A DNA stretch of 64,000 bases from NCBI GenBank assembly GCA_934777505.1, contig CAKVNM010000002.1, positions 1 to 64,000 of the forward strand. The letters run 5' to 3'. Under the pieces are notes generated by a model that was not told where the DNA came from, searched no databases, and saw only the letters and a program-made list of their open reading frames with translations. This document shows positions 1-10,203 of the stretch, one piece after another. The translations under genes and the position numbers were made by a program. Within the stretch, counting starts at the first letter, position 1; every line of letters begins with the position of its first letter. Source of the DNA: an uncultured Clostridia bacterium (GTDB lineage Bacteria > Bacillota > Clostridia > Christensenellales > UBA1242).

Positions 1-2657
<2,657 letters not shown>

Positions 2658-2872
2658 GTATACGTCGATTTTCTTAGCATTTGCTAATTAATTAACTCAG
2701 CGTAAATTGTTTTCGCAATTAACGGACATTTGCATGCCCTTTACGTTAATTTTATGAATGATACAATATTTACACGATTTATAATATTTTTGATATTCGA
2801 TATCGTTCTATCTAATTTATGCAGTTGTCAATGTGCTTGTCATCAAACTTCCTTTCCGTTCGTGACTCGTCT

Positions 2873-2901
2873 ATAATAACACACTAAAATTTCATTGTCA
2901 A
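2873..2901 (-). promoter_or_regulatory. Sigma-A promoter of the 23S rRNA gene
   Basis: On the minus strand TTGACA (2896-2901) is followed by a 17-bp spacer and TATTAT (2873-2878). Upstream of the -35 box lies an A/T-tract stretch of about 60 bp (2902-2960) that resembles an rRNA UP element. Transcription would start near 2866, giving a leader of about 210 nt that contains small hairpins (for example around 2700-2725), possibly for 5' processing. Confidence 0.85.
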
Positions 2902-3083
2902 CGGTTTTTTTGAAATTTTTTAAATTTTTTTTAAAAACTTTTTTTGACGCATTTTTTCTAACCTTGTCGAAACCCGTCAAAACCCACTTTTTTAAGGTTT
3001 TCTTTTATTATATATTACTTATAAGTACATATTTATTAAATCATAAATAAAAAAGGCAAACGGCATAAAGAACCAATTTTTAT

Positions 3084-3112
3084 TTGACAAGCATATTTAA
3101 TAAAAATATAAT
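3084..3112 (+). promoter_or_regulatory. Consensus promoter of the ABC exporter gene
   Basis: TTGACA (3084-3089), a 17-bp spacer and TATAAT (3107-3112) form a perfect sigma-A promoter. It faces away from the 23S promoter and lies 25 bp before the start codon at 3138. Confidence 0.9.
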
Positions 3113-3137
3113 TTTGCCTATAAAGGAGATTTTACAA

Positions 3138-5657
3138 ATGTTAAGTTTAACAAACATCATAAAAGAATATGATGCTGGCGGGACAAAAGTTGTTGCCGTT
3201 AAAGGTATCGACATCAATTTTAGACGAAGCGAGTTTGTTAGTATTCTAGGTCCAAGCGGTTGCGGAAAGACCACCACCCTAAATATTATCGGCGGACTTG
3301 ACAAGTACACAAGCGGAGATTTGGTGATTGACGGAAAAAGTACCAAGGACTTTAAAGACAAAGATTGGGACACATACAGAAATCACAAGATTGGCTTTGT
3401 TTTTCAAAACTATAACCTAATTCCACACCTAAGCGTTTTGAAAAATGTTGAAATCGCTTTGTCTATGGCAAGCATAAAAGCAAAAGAACGCAAAGCCCGT
3501 GCTATCGAAGTTCTAACGCAAGTGGGACTCAAAGACCAAATCGACAAAATGCCAAATCAACTTTCTGGCGGACAGATGCAAAGAGTTGCAATCGCAAGAG
3601 CGCTCGCCAACGACCCAGAAATCATACTTGCCGATGAGCCAACTGGCGCACTCGACACAAAAACAAGCGTTCAAGTTATGGACTTACTAAAAAAGATTAG
3701 CCAAACAAAACTAATCATCATGGTTACTCACAATCAAGAACTTGCAAAACAGTACTCCACAAGAATTATTACAATGCTAGACGGCAGAAAGATTGACGAC
3801 ACCAACGAGTACACAGACGAGCAACTTGCCATCGACCAACAAAAGTGGATTGAAAAACAAGAGAAGCAGGCAGACAAAAAACAAAAGCAAGCAAGCATGA
3901 GTTTTTGGAACGCACTTGGATTATCTTTCAAAAATCTTTTAACCAAAAAAGGTCGAACATTCCTAACAGCGTTTGCAGGAAGCATTGGCATTATTGGAAT
4001 TGCACTCGTGCTTGCAATCAGCAACGGATTTAGCCTATACATATCAAATATGCAGTCAAGCACACTCAGTGGCTACCCTGTTAGCGTTTCCGCTGCCACG
4101 ATTGACTACGACAAGTTTGCTTCGTTTGAGCCAGAAAAGGACGAAGACACTTCCACCGGCGACTATGTTACAATCTATGACAACAGTTTGCAAAAATACA
4201 TAAGATATGGTCACTACAACTATATTGGACCAGATTTTGTAAACAAAGTTAAAAATTTTGAAGCACAAGAGCATGACAAAAATGATATCAGTCACATTCA
4301 GTACAACTACTTTACACCTATCAAAATTTTAGTTCAACAACCAGATGGAACAATAACTCTAACCAAAAATTCCAACAGTCTTAGTATCCTAACAGGCTCA
4401 GGCAAAGGCGTGTTTTATGAAGCACTTGGCAGTGACGAGTTAATCATGCGAGAATATGACGAAATTTTTAAGACTGCCGACTATGACTCAACCAACAAGT
4501 ATGGTCTAACATTGGTTTTGGAAAAAGGTAAAAAACTAAGCGCTAACTTATTAAAGTCGATTGGCATCACGCCAGAACAAATCACAGGTACAAAAAATTA
4601 CAAATCAGTTTCCTACGAAGACATCTGTGCAAAAACTTTCAAACTCGTTTATAACAACGACTACTACAAATATAACGCAGAAGAAGATAAATTTTCAGTT
4701 ATTGACAGTAGCGAATACGAAAACCTCTATTCCACTCTTTCAACTTCACTAAAAATCAACCGAATTTTAGTTCAAAAAGACGACTCCGACATTGCACTAC
4801 TAAGTAGCGGTGTTATGTATTCAGCAGAACTAGCAAAAGAATACAGACAAAATTGCTTGGATAGCGAAATTTCTCAAAAACAACAACTTTTGCACGACTC
4901 ACAAGACGAGCAAACAGGCTATTCATTCTACACCCCATTTATTATCAAGATTGCAGAGTTTAGTATGCTCCCACAAGACGGCTTTAATAACACGGCAGAA
5001 ATCAACTCGTTCTTGCAAAACTATTTCAGCCTTAGCATAACACATCAAGAAGCCTACGACCTTGCTATGCAAGAAATCGGTACAAGTCAAATTCCACAAA
5101 GTATTGTGTTCTACCCAAACAACTTTGACGGCAAAAACAAAGTCACCGAACTAATCGCAGACTACAACAAAACGGTAGACTCCGCTCACTCAATCATCTA
5201 CACAGACAACTCCAACGCACTTCTCACTTCACTCAACTCACTAATCAACATAATATCGTATGTTTTGATTGCCTTCGCAGGTGTTTCACTAATTGTTAGT
5301 TCAATCATGATTGGAATTATAACCTATGTTTCCGTTATCGAACGCACAAAAGAAATTGGCATTTTAAGAAGCATTGGTGCAAGAAAAAAAGATGTTTCCA
5401 GAGTATTCAACGCCGAAACCTTGATTATCGGTCTAACCGCAGGTTTGATTGGCATTGCAATAAGTTATATCTTAACTATTCCAATCAATCTTGTTGTTAA
5501 CAGTTTGACAAGCGGAATAAATGGAATTGCAAATCTTAATCCACTCCACTCGCTAATCCTTATTGGAATTAGTATGCTACTCACATTTGTTTCAGGATTA
5601 ATCCCAGCAACAATTGCAAGCAAAAAAGACCCTGTTATCTGCCTTAGAAGCGAGTAA
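3138..5657 (+). CDS. ABC transporter, ATPase fused to FtsX/MacB-type permease
   Basis: This 839-residue protein fuses an N-terminal LolD/MacB-type ATPase to an FtsX-type permease. The ATPase has Walker A GPSGCGKT at residues 38-45, signature LSGGQ near 142, Walker B IILADEP near 160 and an H-loop in VTHN. A linker leads to a first membrane segment near residues 285-312, then an extracytoplasmic region of about 380 residues and three C-terminal membrane segments containing the family motif ERTKEIGILRSIGA. Such exporters move peptides or lipids or act mechanically from the membrane; the substrate cannot be told. The start at 3138 follows AAAGGAGAT at 3122-3130. The longer frame from 3084 would start inside the promoter and is not used. 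The gene is monocistronic and closed by a terminator. Confidence 0.93.
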   Translation: MLSLTNIIKEYDAGGTKVVAVKGIDINFRRSEFVSILGPSGCGKTTTLNIIGGLDKYTSGDLVIDGKSTKDFKDKDWDTYRNHKIGFVFQNYNLIPHLSVLKNVEIALSMASIKAKERKARAIEVLTQVGLKDQIDKMPNQLSGGQMQRVAIARALANDPEIILADEPTGALDTKTSVQVMDLLKKISQTKLIIMVTHNQELAKQYSTRIITMLDGRKIDDTNEYTDEQLAIDQQKWIEKQEKQADKKQKQASMSFWNALGLSFKNLLTKKGRTFLTAFAGSIGIIGIALVLAISNGFSLYISNMQSSTLSGYPVSVSAATIDYDKFASFEPEKDEDTSTGDYVTIYDNSLQKYIRYGHYNYIGPDFVNKVKNFEAQEHDKNDISHIQYNYFTPIKILVQQPDGTITLTKNSNSLSILTGSGKGVFYEALGSDELIMREYDEIFKTADYDSTNKYGLTLVLEKGKKLSANLLKSIGITPEQITGTKNYKSVSYEDICAKTFKLVYNNDYYKYNAEEDKFSVIDSSEYENLYSTLSTSLKINRILVQKDDSDIALLSSGVMYSAELAKEYRQNCLDSEISQKQQLLHDSQDEQTGYSFYTPFIIKIAEFSMLPQDGFNNTAEINSFLQNYFSLSITHQEAYDLAMQEIGTSQIPQSIVFYPNNFDGKNKVTELIADYNKTVDSAHSIIYTDNSNALLTSLNSLINIISYVLIAFAGVSLIVSSIMIGIITYVSVIERTKEIGILRSIGARKKDVSRVFNAETLIIGLTAGLIGIAISYILTIPINLVVNSLTSGINGIANLNPLHSLILIGISMLLTFVSGLIPATIASKKDPVICLRSE

Positions 5658-5681
5658 AATCATAATATTATTAAAAAACAC

Positions 5682-5712
5682 AAAAAATCAGGCAAAACGC
5701 CTGATTTTTTTA
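5682..5712 (+). terminator. Intrinsic terminator after the ABC exporter
   Basis: An 8- to 12-bp stem (AATCAGGC/GCCTGATT) with a 5-nt loop is followed by a T run, 24 nt past the stop codon. Confidence 0.9.
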
Positions 5713-5811
5713 ATTTTTGTGTAATATTTTATTACTTACATCCTAAAAAAGAATTTTAGTTTCTTCTTAAAATTAGCCTACAAGAATTTAATATAAACAT
5801 GATTTTACATA

Positions 5812-5842
5812 AAAAAACTAAGCATAAAGCCTAGTTTTTGTT
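5812..5842 (-). terminator. Terminator of the XRE-membrane gene
   Basis: On the minus strand the stem ACTAGGCT...AGCTTAGT (imperfect) is followed by seven Ts. It lies about 30 nt after the stop codon at 5871. Confidence 0.75.
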
Positions 5843-5870
5843 TTTTTAAAGCAAACATTTTTTGCCACAA

Positions 5871-6452
5871 CTATTTGAGTTTTGCAAGTGCAATGATGAT
5901 TGCTTGAAGTGGAATTGGGAACAAGAACACAATCCACATGAGTGGTGTTGTCATAAAGTTCAAAAATAGTGCCACAGCAAGCGTCCAAACCATAAGACTT
6001 AAAATGCTAGCAAATCGTGGACTAGAAAGTTTTTCGTGAAGAACTGCATATTGAATTGCAAGCACCAAACACGAAACTGGGATTGCGTAAACGAAAGTTA
6101 CCCACGCATTAGAAATTCCGCAAACCGCAAACAGTATGCTAAAAAGAATTGAAGCGGTTAGCCAAACGAGTCCAACAAAAATCCAACTCATGGTGCTTTC
6201 TGTAAATCTCGATTTTTTAGTGGAAACAACACTTCCGTTTTGCATTGTCATATTGCCATTTTTTAGTTCGTCAACGCTTGTTTTCAAAACGCTGGCAAGT
6301 TTTTGATATTCTTCTTCTGTTGGCTCTTTTTCACCACTCTCCCAACCGGAAACCAAGATTGAGTAGACATCAAGTTCACGAGCGAGTTCGTCACGAGTCA
6401 TACCCTTTTGCTCTCGCAAAACCGAAATGTTTTTTGCATAATTTTTATCCAT
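5871..6452 (-). CDS. XRE-family regulator with C-terminal membrane domain
   Basis: This 193-residue protein starts with a Cro/C1-type helix-turn-helix (residues about 5-62, with ELARELDVYSILVSGWESGE). A short linker leads to four predicted membrane helices (about 85-190). It is a paralogue of the gene at 56147-56764: both share the membrane motif W(V/L)TFV(Y/W)A(I/V)PVS followed by the same helix pattern. Membrane-tethered XRE proteins can sense envelope or small-molecule cues and regulate neighbouring genes; the target here is unknown. The start follows GGAGAG, and a TTGTAA-17-TAATAT promoter lies upstream. A terminator isolates the gene, so it looks monocistronic. Confidence 0.85.
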   Translation of the reverse strand: MDKNYAKNISVLREQKGMTRDELARELDVYSILVSGWESGEKEPTEEEYQKLASVLKTSVDELKNGNMTMQNGSVVSTKKSRFTESTMSWIFVGLVWLTASILFSILFAVCGISNAWVTFVYAIPVSCLVLAIQYAVLHEKLSSPRFASILSLMVWTLAVALFLNFMTTPLMWIVFLFPIPLQAIIIALAKLK

Positions 6453-6472
6453 AACATCTCTCCTATATCTAT

Positions 6473-6501
6473 ATATTACAAAATTACTCCCATTTTTACA
6501 A
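6473..6501 (-). promoter_or_regulatory. Probable promoter of the XRE-membrane gene
   Basis: On the minus strand TTGTAA (6496-6501), a 17-bp spacer and TAATAT (6473-6478) lie about 20 bp before the start codon. Confidence 0.55.
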
Positions 6502-6756
6502 CAAATTTACGCTTTTTTTGAAAAATATTGAATTTTCTTAACACAACAAAAAGAAAATTTGAACTATTTATTATTATATTTAGTGATATATTAATGTGAT
6601 ATTTATCTTGTAATATTATTTGCAAAACTTATTAACATTCTTTACATATAAAAATATATTAAAAAAACTAGTCACATAAAAAATGTCGCTTAATTAAAAT
6701 CAATTATTTTACCTATTAAAGCACCTTGATTTTTCGACACTTTCTATATATACAAA
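6502..6756. other. AT-rich intergenic stretch, nothing recognised
   Basis: This stretch between the XRE gene and the terminator of the nucleotidyltransferase gene is very AT-rich, with A and T tracts. I see no open frame with a ribosome binding site and no tRNA-like or riboswitch-like fold. Confidence 0.5.
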
Positions 6757-6800
6757 TAAAAATAGGTGTACACAGTTTTACTCAATGTACACCTATTTTC
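6757..6800 (-). terminator. Terminator, long hairpin, possibly bidirectional
   Basis: A 14-bp perfect stem (AAAATAGGTGTACA paired with its complement, 6759-6799) has a loop of about 13 nt. On the minus strand a T-rich tract follows. It lies about 50 nt after the stop of the nucleotidyltransferase-fold gene. Confidence 0.75.
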
Positions 6801-6835
6801 TTAAATTATCAAACATTTAACTATTTACTTTATGA

Positions 6836-6903
6836 TATGTTTTTGTCTCAAATGATTATAGACATTGTTGTATGTTTTTGTCTCAAATGATTATAGACAT
6901 TGT
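6836..6903. repeat. 35-bp tandem duplication at the 3' end of a gene
   Basis: Two copies identical over 33 bp lie at 6836-6868 and 6871-6903 (period 35). The copies overlap the end of the gene at 6848-7522. Because 35 is not a multiple of three, the second copy is read in a different frame and changes the C-terminus of the protein. Confidence 0.95.
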
Positions 6904-7522
6904 TTACTGCTTCTATGTAGCAAATAAATGAAGGGTGGTCATGGTCGTTACTAGTCAAATATGTATTTTTTATGTTTTTGTATTCTTCTCTAACTAATTC
7001 CCAACGCTGAGCCTTTTTTATCTTTATTGCTTTTTCATTATAACCTTTTGAATTTGGAGCTTCATTCCAATAGTATTTATCATTATAAGAATAACCTGTT
7101 TTTTCATGTTTTAAGCGATACCATTTCCCATTATTATCCATTGTAACAATAGCTAAGTCAATCGAAAACTCTATCTCTGGATTTGATACTAAATATAATT
7201 TTTTAGTTGTAAGAGATGAAGTTGAATCATCAACATCGTTCAAATCCTTTCTTCTCATAACTTTATTGAATGACTTTCTAACAAGTTCTTTAATCTCCTT
7301 ACAATTATTAATGTCATCACAAGATAAAATATTAAGATTATAATCAAAATCAATTGGTTCGTTTTCATTTTGCATAACCATATTTCTGCCACCACTACCA
7401 ACCAAAAATACTTGTGAATTTAAGCCTTGTGTTCTAAGTTCGTCTTCCACTTCTTTTACAATTTGAGAACACTCAGCCTGTATCTTTTTTAATAATTGCT
7501 TATCTCCAAAATATTTGTACAT
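6848..7522 (-). CDS. Nucleotidyltransferase-fold protein with altered C-terminus
   Basis: This 224-residue protein has the signature of a polymerase-beta-type nucleotidyltransferase: GSGGRNM near residues 43-49, FDYN near 59-62 as the first acidic pair, and FSIDLAIV near 118-125 supplying a further Asp. The nucleotide and target are unknown. The C-terminus is reshaped by a 35-bp tandem duplication. Without the second copy the frame would end NVYNHLRQKHIIK; as it stands it ends RQKHTTMSIII at a TGA inside the repeat. The start follows TAGGAGGTATTT, and a strong TTGACA-17-TATACT promoter lies upstream. It lacks a recognisable effector or antitoxin partner, so a defence role is not supported. 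Confidence 0.75.
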   Translation of the reverse strand: MYKYFGDKQLLKKIQAECSQIVKEVEDELRTQGLNSQVFLVGSGGRNMVMQNENEPIDFDYNLNILSCDDINNCKEIKELVRKSFNKVMRRKDLNDVDDSTSSLTTKKLYLVSNPEIEFSIDLAIVTMDNNGKWYRLKHEKTGYSYNDKYYWNEAPNSKGYNEKAIKIKKAQRWELVREEYKNIKNTYLTSNDHDHPSFICYIEAVNNVYNHLRQKHTTMSIII

Positions 7523-7572
7523 AAATACCTCCTATTCCCAAGCCGTCCATTCAAATCCTTTTGAATCGTAAT

Positions 7573-7601
7573 AGTATAGTAACTAATTGTATCTATGTCA
7601 A
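7573..7601 (-). promoter_or_regulatory. Promoter of the nucleotidyltransferase-fold gene
   Basis: On the minus strand TTGACA (7596-7601), 17 bp and TATACT (7573-7578) lie about 50 bp before the start codon. Confidence 0.8.
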
Positions 7602-7650
7602 TAATTTTTACAACTATTAAATATTATTTATTAAACATTATGATATATAT

Positions 7651-7677
7651 AAAAAAATCCCTAGATGTCTAGGGATT
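7651..7677 (-). terminator. Terminator of the tRNA-Thr gene
   Basis: A 9-bp stem (AATCCCTAG/CTAGGGATT) with a 4-nt loop is followed on the minus strand by seven Ts, directly downstream of the tRNA. Confidence 0.9.
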
Positions 7678-7682
7678 GCATT

Positions 7683-7758
7683 TGGAGCTACTGGGCGGGC
7701 TTGAACCGCCGACCTACGCGTTACGAGTGCGTTGCTCTACCAACTGAGCCACAGTAGC
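7683..7758 (-). tRNA. tRNA-Thr, anticodon CGT
   Basis: The 76-nt cloverleaf has a 7-bp acceptor stem GCTACTG/CAGTAGC, a D arm with GGCTCAGTTGGTAGAGC, anticodon loop CTCGTAA giving anticodon CGT (reads ACG), a T arm with GGTTCAAGCCC, discriminator T and an encoded CCA. It stands alone between two terminators with its own weak promoter. Confidence 0.95.
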
Positions 7759-7763
7759 ACAAT

Positions 7764-7791
7764 ATTTTATTTTGAAAAACTTTTTGAACAA
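7764..7791 (-). promoter_or_regulatory. Possible promoter of tRNA-Thr
   Basis: On the minus strand TTGTTC (7786-7791), 16 bp and TAAAAT (7764-7769) lie immediately upstream of the tRNA, after the terminator of the germination operon. Confidence 0.45.
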
Positions 7792-7825
7792 AAAATTGTG
7801 ACAACAATATGTTATCACAAAATTT
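7790..7825 (-). terminator. Terminator of the germination operon
   Basis: On the minus strand a stem of about 12 bp with one mismatch (TTGTGATAACA/TGTTGTCACAA) is followed by a T run, about 20 nt after the stop of the GerC-like gene. Confidence 0.75.
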
Positions 7826-7841
7826 TGATTTATTCAAGTTT

Positions 7842-9113
7842 TTAATCGTTATCCATAACACGAATATCCATAAAAAATTCAACATTTTGCAAATAATCGT
7901 CAGGATTTGGGAGTGATTTTAAATATTTTTGCCATTTTTCGTGTGCAAAGCGGTCAAACTTTGTGTAGATATTTAGCACATCTGCGTTATAAGTTTTGCA
8001 AATATTGATAGCATCTCCACAATAGTTTTTGATTGTGCCTTCAAAGGCGTCTTTAAACTGTTTTGTAAAATAATTACGGGACGCATTTGTAATTCTTGGA
8101 TTAAAAGTACCGTTGATTATGTCTTCGATTTTTAAGTTAAAATTCATAGTATAGTAAACTTGCGGAATGCCCGTTTTTGAAAAACTTACAACCGCATTTT
8201 CTGTCCTATCCCTGATACTAACAACCACATCAGCGTTGGCTAGAAAATCGTCAGTAACATTTTTGACAGTTATTAGTCCACGGTTGCTTTCGCTTGTCAG
8301 TAATCCAAAACCTTTCATCTGCTCACTTTCGACAGACGCCAAATAGTTTCCGTTTTTTACAATCGCAGTTTTGCCGTTATTGGATAGATATTTCTGCTTT
8401 GACTGGTCTTGCTGACCGCCCGATTCTCCGCCTTCGCTACCCGAACTTTGCGACTGCCCGCCACCACTAGAATCATTATTTTGACTTGATGAGTTGCCGG
8501 CAAGTCCGTCATCGTCGTTACTTAAAAGATTGATAAATGGAACAAAAGTTGCACCGTAGCCTTCACAATATGTTTTGTAGAAATTGGAAATTAGCGAAGT
8601 TTTTGTAAAAATAAAATTATTGTTATACTGCACAATTTCGTTTAGGTTCTGTATAAAATTTGTGTCTATTTCCACCGCTTTTTTTAGAACATCTTTTGCA
8701 GTGCTTTCGGTGAACATTAATTGAGCGTTGTAGTTAACTCTTTTATTACGCAAAATCATATCTATTGAATTTATGATATTTTCGTTTTTTAAAGAATTAC
8801 CAAGCACCACCGCACTAACATGAGATAGCCCCGTGACCTTTCCAAGATGCGTACTGAGTTCGTTAAATGCTTCACAAGTATTAACGCCAGTGGCACTGAT
8901 TACTTGTGCGTTTTGATTGTAGGTTGACTGATATCTTGGAACGATAATCTCAACACTTACTTCATACTGCGACTCCGCCAATTTGTCAAACCCGATTGCA
9001 ATTGCAATGCTTCTATCTGCCGTTTGAGCGTGTTGAGAAATGCTTGCAGGCAAAAATAGCACTGTGATGAGCAAGAAGAAAATCCATAAACTATTTTTGA
9101 ATATCTTTTTCAC
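7842..9113 (-). CDS. gerAC: Spore germination protein, Ger(x)C family, no lipobox
   Basis: This 423-residue protein is the third member of a GerA-GerB-GerC nutrient receptor, which in spores triggers germination from the inner membrane. After a hydrophobic signal segment (about 8-26) it has the family start (SIAIAIGFDKL) and a C-terminal Ger(x)C domain. Most family members are lipoproteins with a Cys directly after the signal segment. Here the region reads LFLPASISQHAQTADRS and has no Cys, so lipid anchoring is not expected. A Ser/Gly/Gln-rich insert of about 35 residues lies near 205-240. The start codon is GTG at 9113, 23 bp inside the end of the GerB-like gene, which indicates translational coupling. 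It is the last gene of the operon. Confidence 0.88.
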   Translation of the reverse strand: MKKIFKNSLWIFFLLITVLFLPASISQHAQTADRSIAIAIGFDKLAESQYEVSVEIIVPRYQSTYNQNAQVISATGVNTCEAFNELSTHLGKVTGLSHVSAVVLGNSLKNENIINSIDMILRNKRVNYNAQLMFTESTAKDVLKKAVEIDTNFIQNLNEIVQYNNNFIFTKTSLISNFYKTYCEGYGATFVPFINLLSNDDDGLAGNSSSQNNDSSGGGQSQSSGSEGGESGGQQDQSKQKYLSNNGKTAIVKNGNYLASVESEQMKGFGLLTSESNRGLITVKNVTDDFLANADVVVSIRDRTENAVVSFSKTGIPQVYYTMNFNLKIEDIINGTFNPRITNASRNYFTKQFKDAFEGTIKNYCGDAINICKTYNADVLNIYTKFDRFAHEKWQKYLKSLPNPDDYLQNVEFFMDIRVMDND

Positions 9114-10203
9114 CTTCTAGTTGCTCCTTTTTCAGATTTTTAACCAGCACAAGTGGGATTAAAAGTGGAATGCCAACTTGCACCGCAAACACGCCATATT
9201 TTAAATAATTTGTTATGACATCAATCATTAAATTTTGCGAAAAGAATGTGCCAATCAAAAAGCATAAACTTAATGCCACAACGCTATACGAGAGCAGTCT
9301 GTTGCCCTTTTCCGCCACTTCAAAAGTTTTGGAAAAGCAATGAACACTCATTTTGCAGTACACCGCCATTGCATACAGCATGGCAATAGGCCAAAAAAGA
9401 ATAATCAGCCAAGTAAACCTTCCGCTGTTTGTTATTCTTGGAATATACTCAGTGATATCGACAATCGAAGTTTTGTATGATGACGAAATTATTCCAAAAA
9501 GCGAATAATGAATGATTGTTATCACGCTAACTGCCATCATAGCAAGCGAGTAAGCCATAAAAAGTTTGTTGAGCGACTGTTTTTCGTACTTTACATTGCC
9601 AAGATAGAATAACACTATCAAAAAGTCGCCAAACCAAAAGGCATAATCAAAACAACTTTTGGCAACAGGATTAATCCCGTTTGGGAGCAATGGCATTATT
9701 GCAAAAATATCAAGTGACGACACTGAGAACACTATTGCCATAATGATTGATAGCACGATGAAATACATGAAGATTTCCACCGACCTGCCTAGGACACGAA
9801 TTTGTCTTGTTGAAAGATAGCCTAAAATCAGCACTAGCGGCACAAGATAAACAAGATAACTAAAATCAACATATGCAGTTTCAGCATAAAACTCGTAGCA
9901 CTCTCTTGCAAGCATGGCAACTTTGAGTGCAAACAATATTCCAAGCACGCACAGCACGATTTTTGAACACACTTTGCCAAGTGCGGTTTCCATAAGTTCG
10001 CTAAAAGTTTTTTCTGGAAAGGCTTTCATTAGCGAGAACACCAGCAAAAGTGCTGTTGCATCAATCAAAAACATCACCAGCAAAACAAGCCAAATTGCAT
10101 TTTGACTTTGCTCAATTAATAGAGACGGCAAAACTAGTAGTTTCATTGCCGAAGTTACTGCAAATAACATAAAACACGATTGTCTTGTTGTTAACTGTTT
10201 CAT
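9091..10203 (-). CDS. gerAB: Spore germination permease, GerB family
   Basis: This 370-residue protein has about ten predicted membrane helices of the amino acid/polyamine/organocation transporter fold typical of GerAB. In germination receptors this subunit is thought to bind the nutrient (amino acid or similar). The N-terminus MKQLTTRQSCFMLFAVTSAM fits the family start. The gene begins immediately after the GerA stop (TAAATG, no gap) and overlaps the GerC start by 23 bp, so the three genes form one operon in the order A-B-C. Which nutrient is sensed cannot be told. Confidence 0.92.
   Translation of the reverse strand: MKQLTTRQSCFMLFAVTSAMKLLVLPSLLIEQSQNAIWLVLLVMFLIDATALLLVFSLMKAFPEKTFSELMETALGKVCSKIVLCVLGILFALKVAMLARECYEFYAETAYVDFSYLVYLVPLVLILGYLSTRQIRVLGRSVEIFMYFIVLSIIMAIVFSVSSLDIFAIMPLLPNGINPVAKSCFDYAFWFGDFLIVLFYLGNVKYEKQSLNKLFMAYSLAMMAVSVITIIHYSLFGIISSSYKTSIVDITEYIPRITNSGRFTWLIILFWPIAMLYAMAVYCKMSVHCFSKTFEVAEKGNRLLSYSVVALSLCFLIGTFFSQNLMIDVITNYLKYGVFAVQVGIPLLIPLVLVKNLKKEQLEGEKDIQK

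Noticed and set aside
3084..3137. Upstream extension of the ABC exporter (TTG start at 3084)
   Set aside because: The codon lies in the -35 box of the gene's own promoter, and the good ribosome binding site belongs to the ATG at 3138.
6848..7522. CD-NTase of a CBASS-type defence system
   Set aside because: The nucleotidyltransferase motifs fit, but no effector, Cap2/Cap3 or other defence gene is adjacent, and the neighbours are a regulator and a tRNA.
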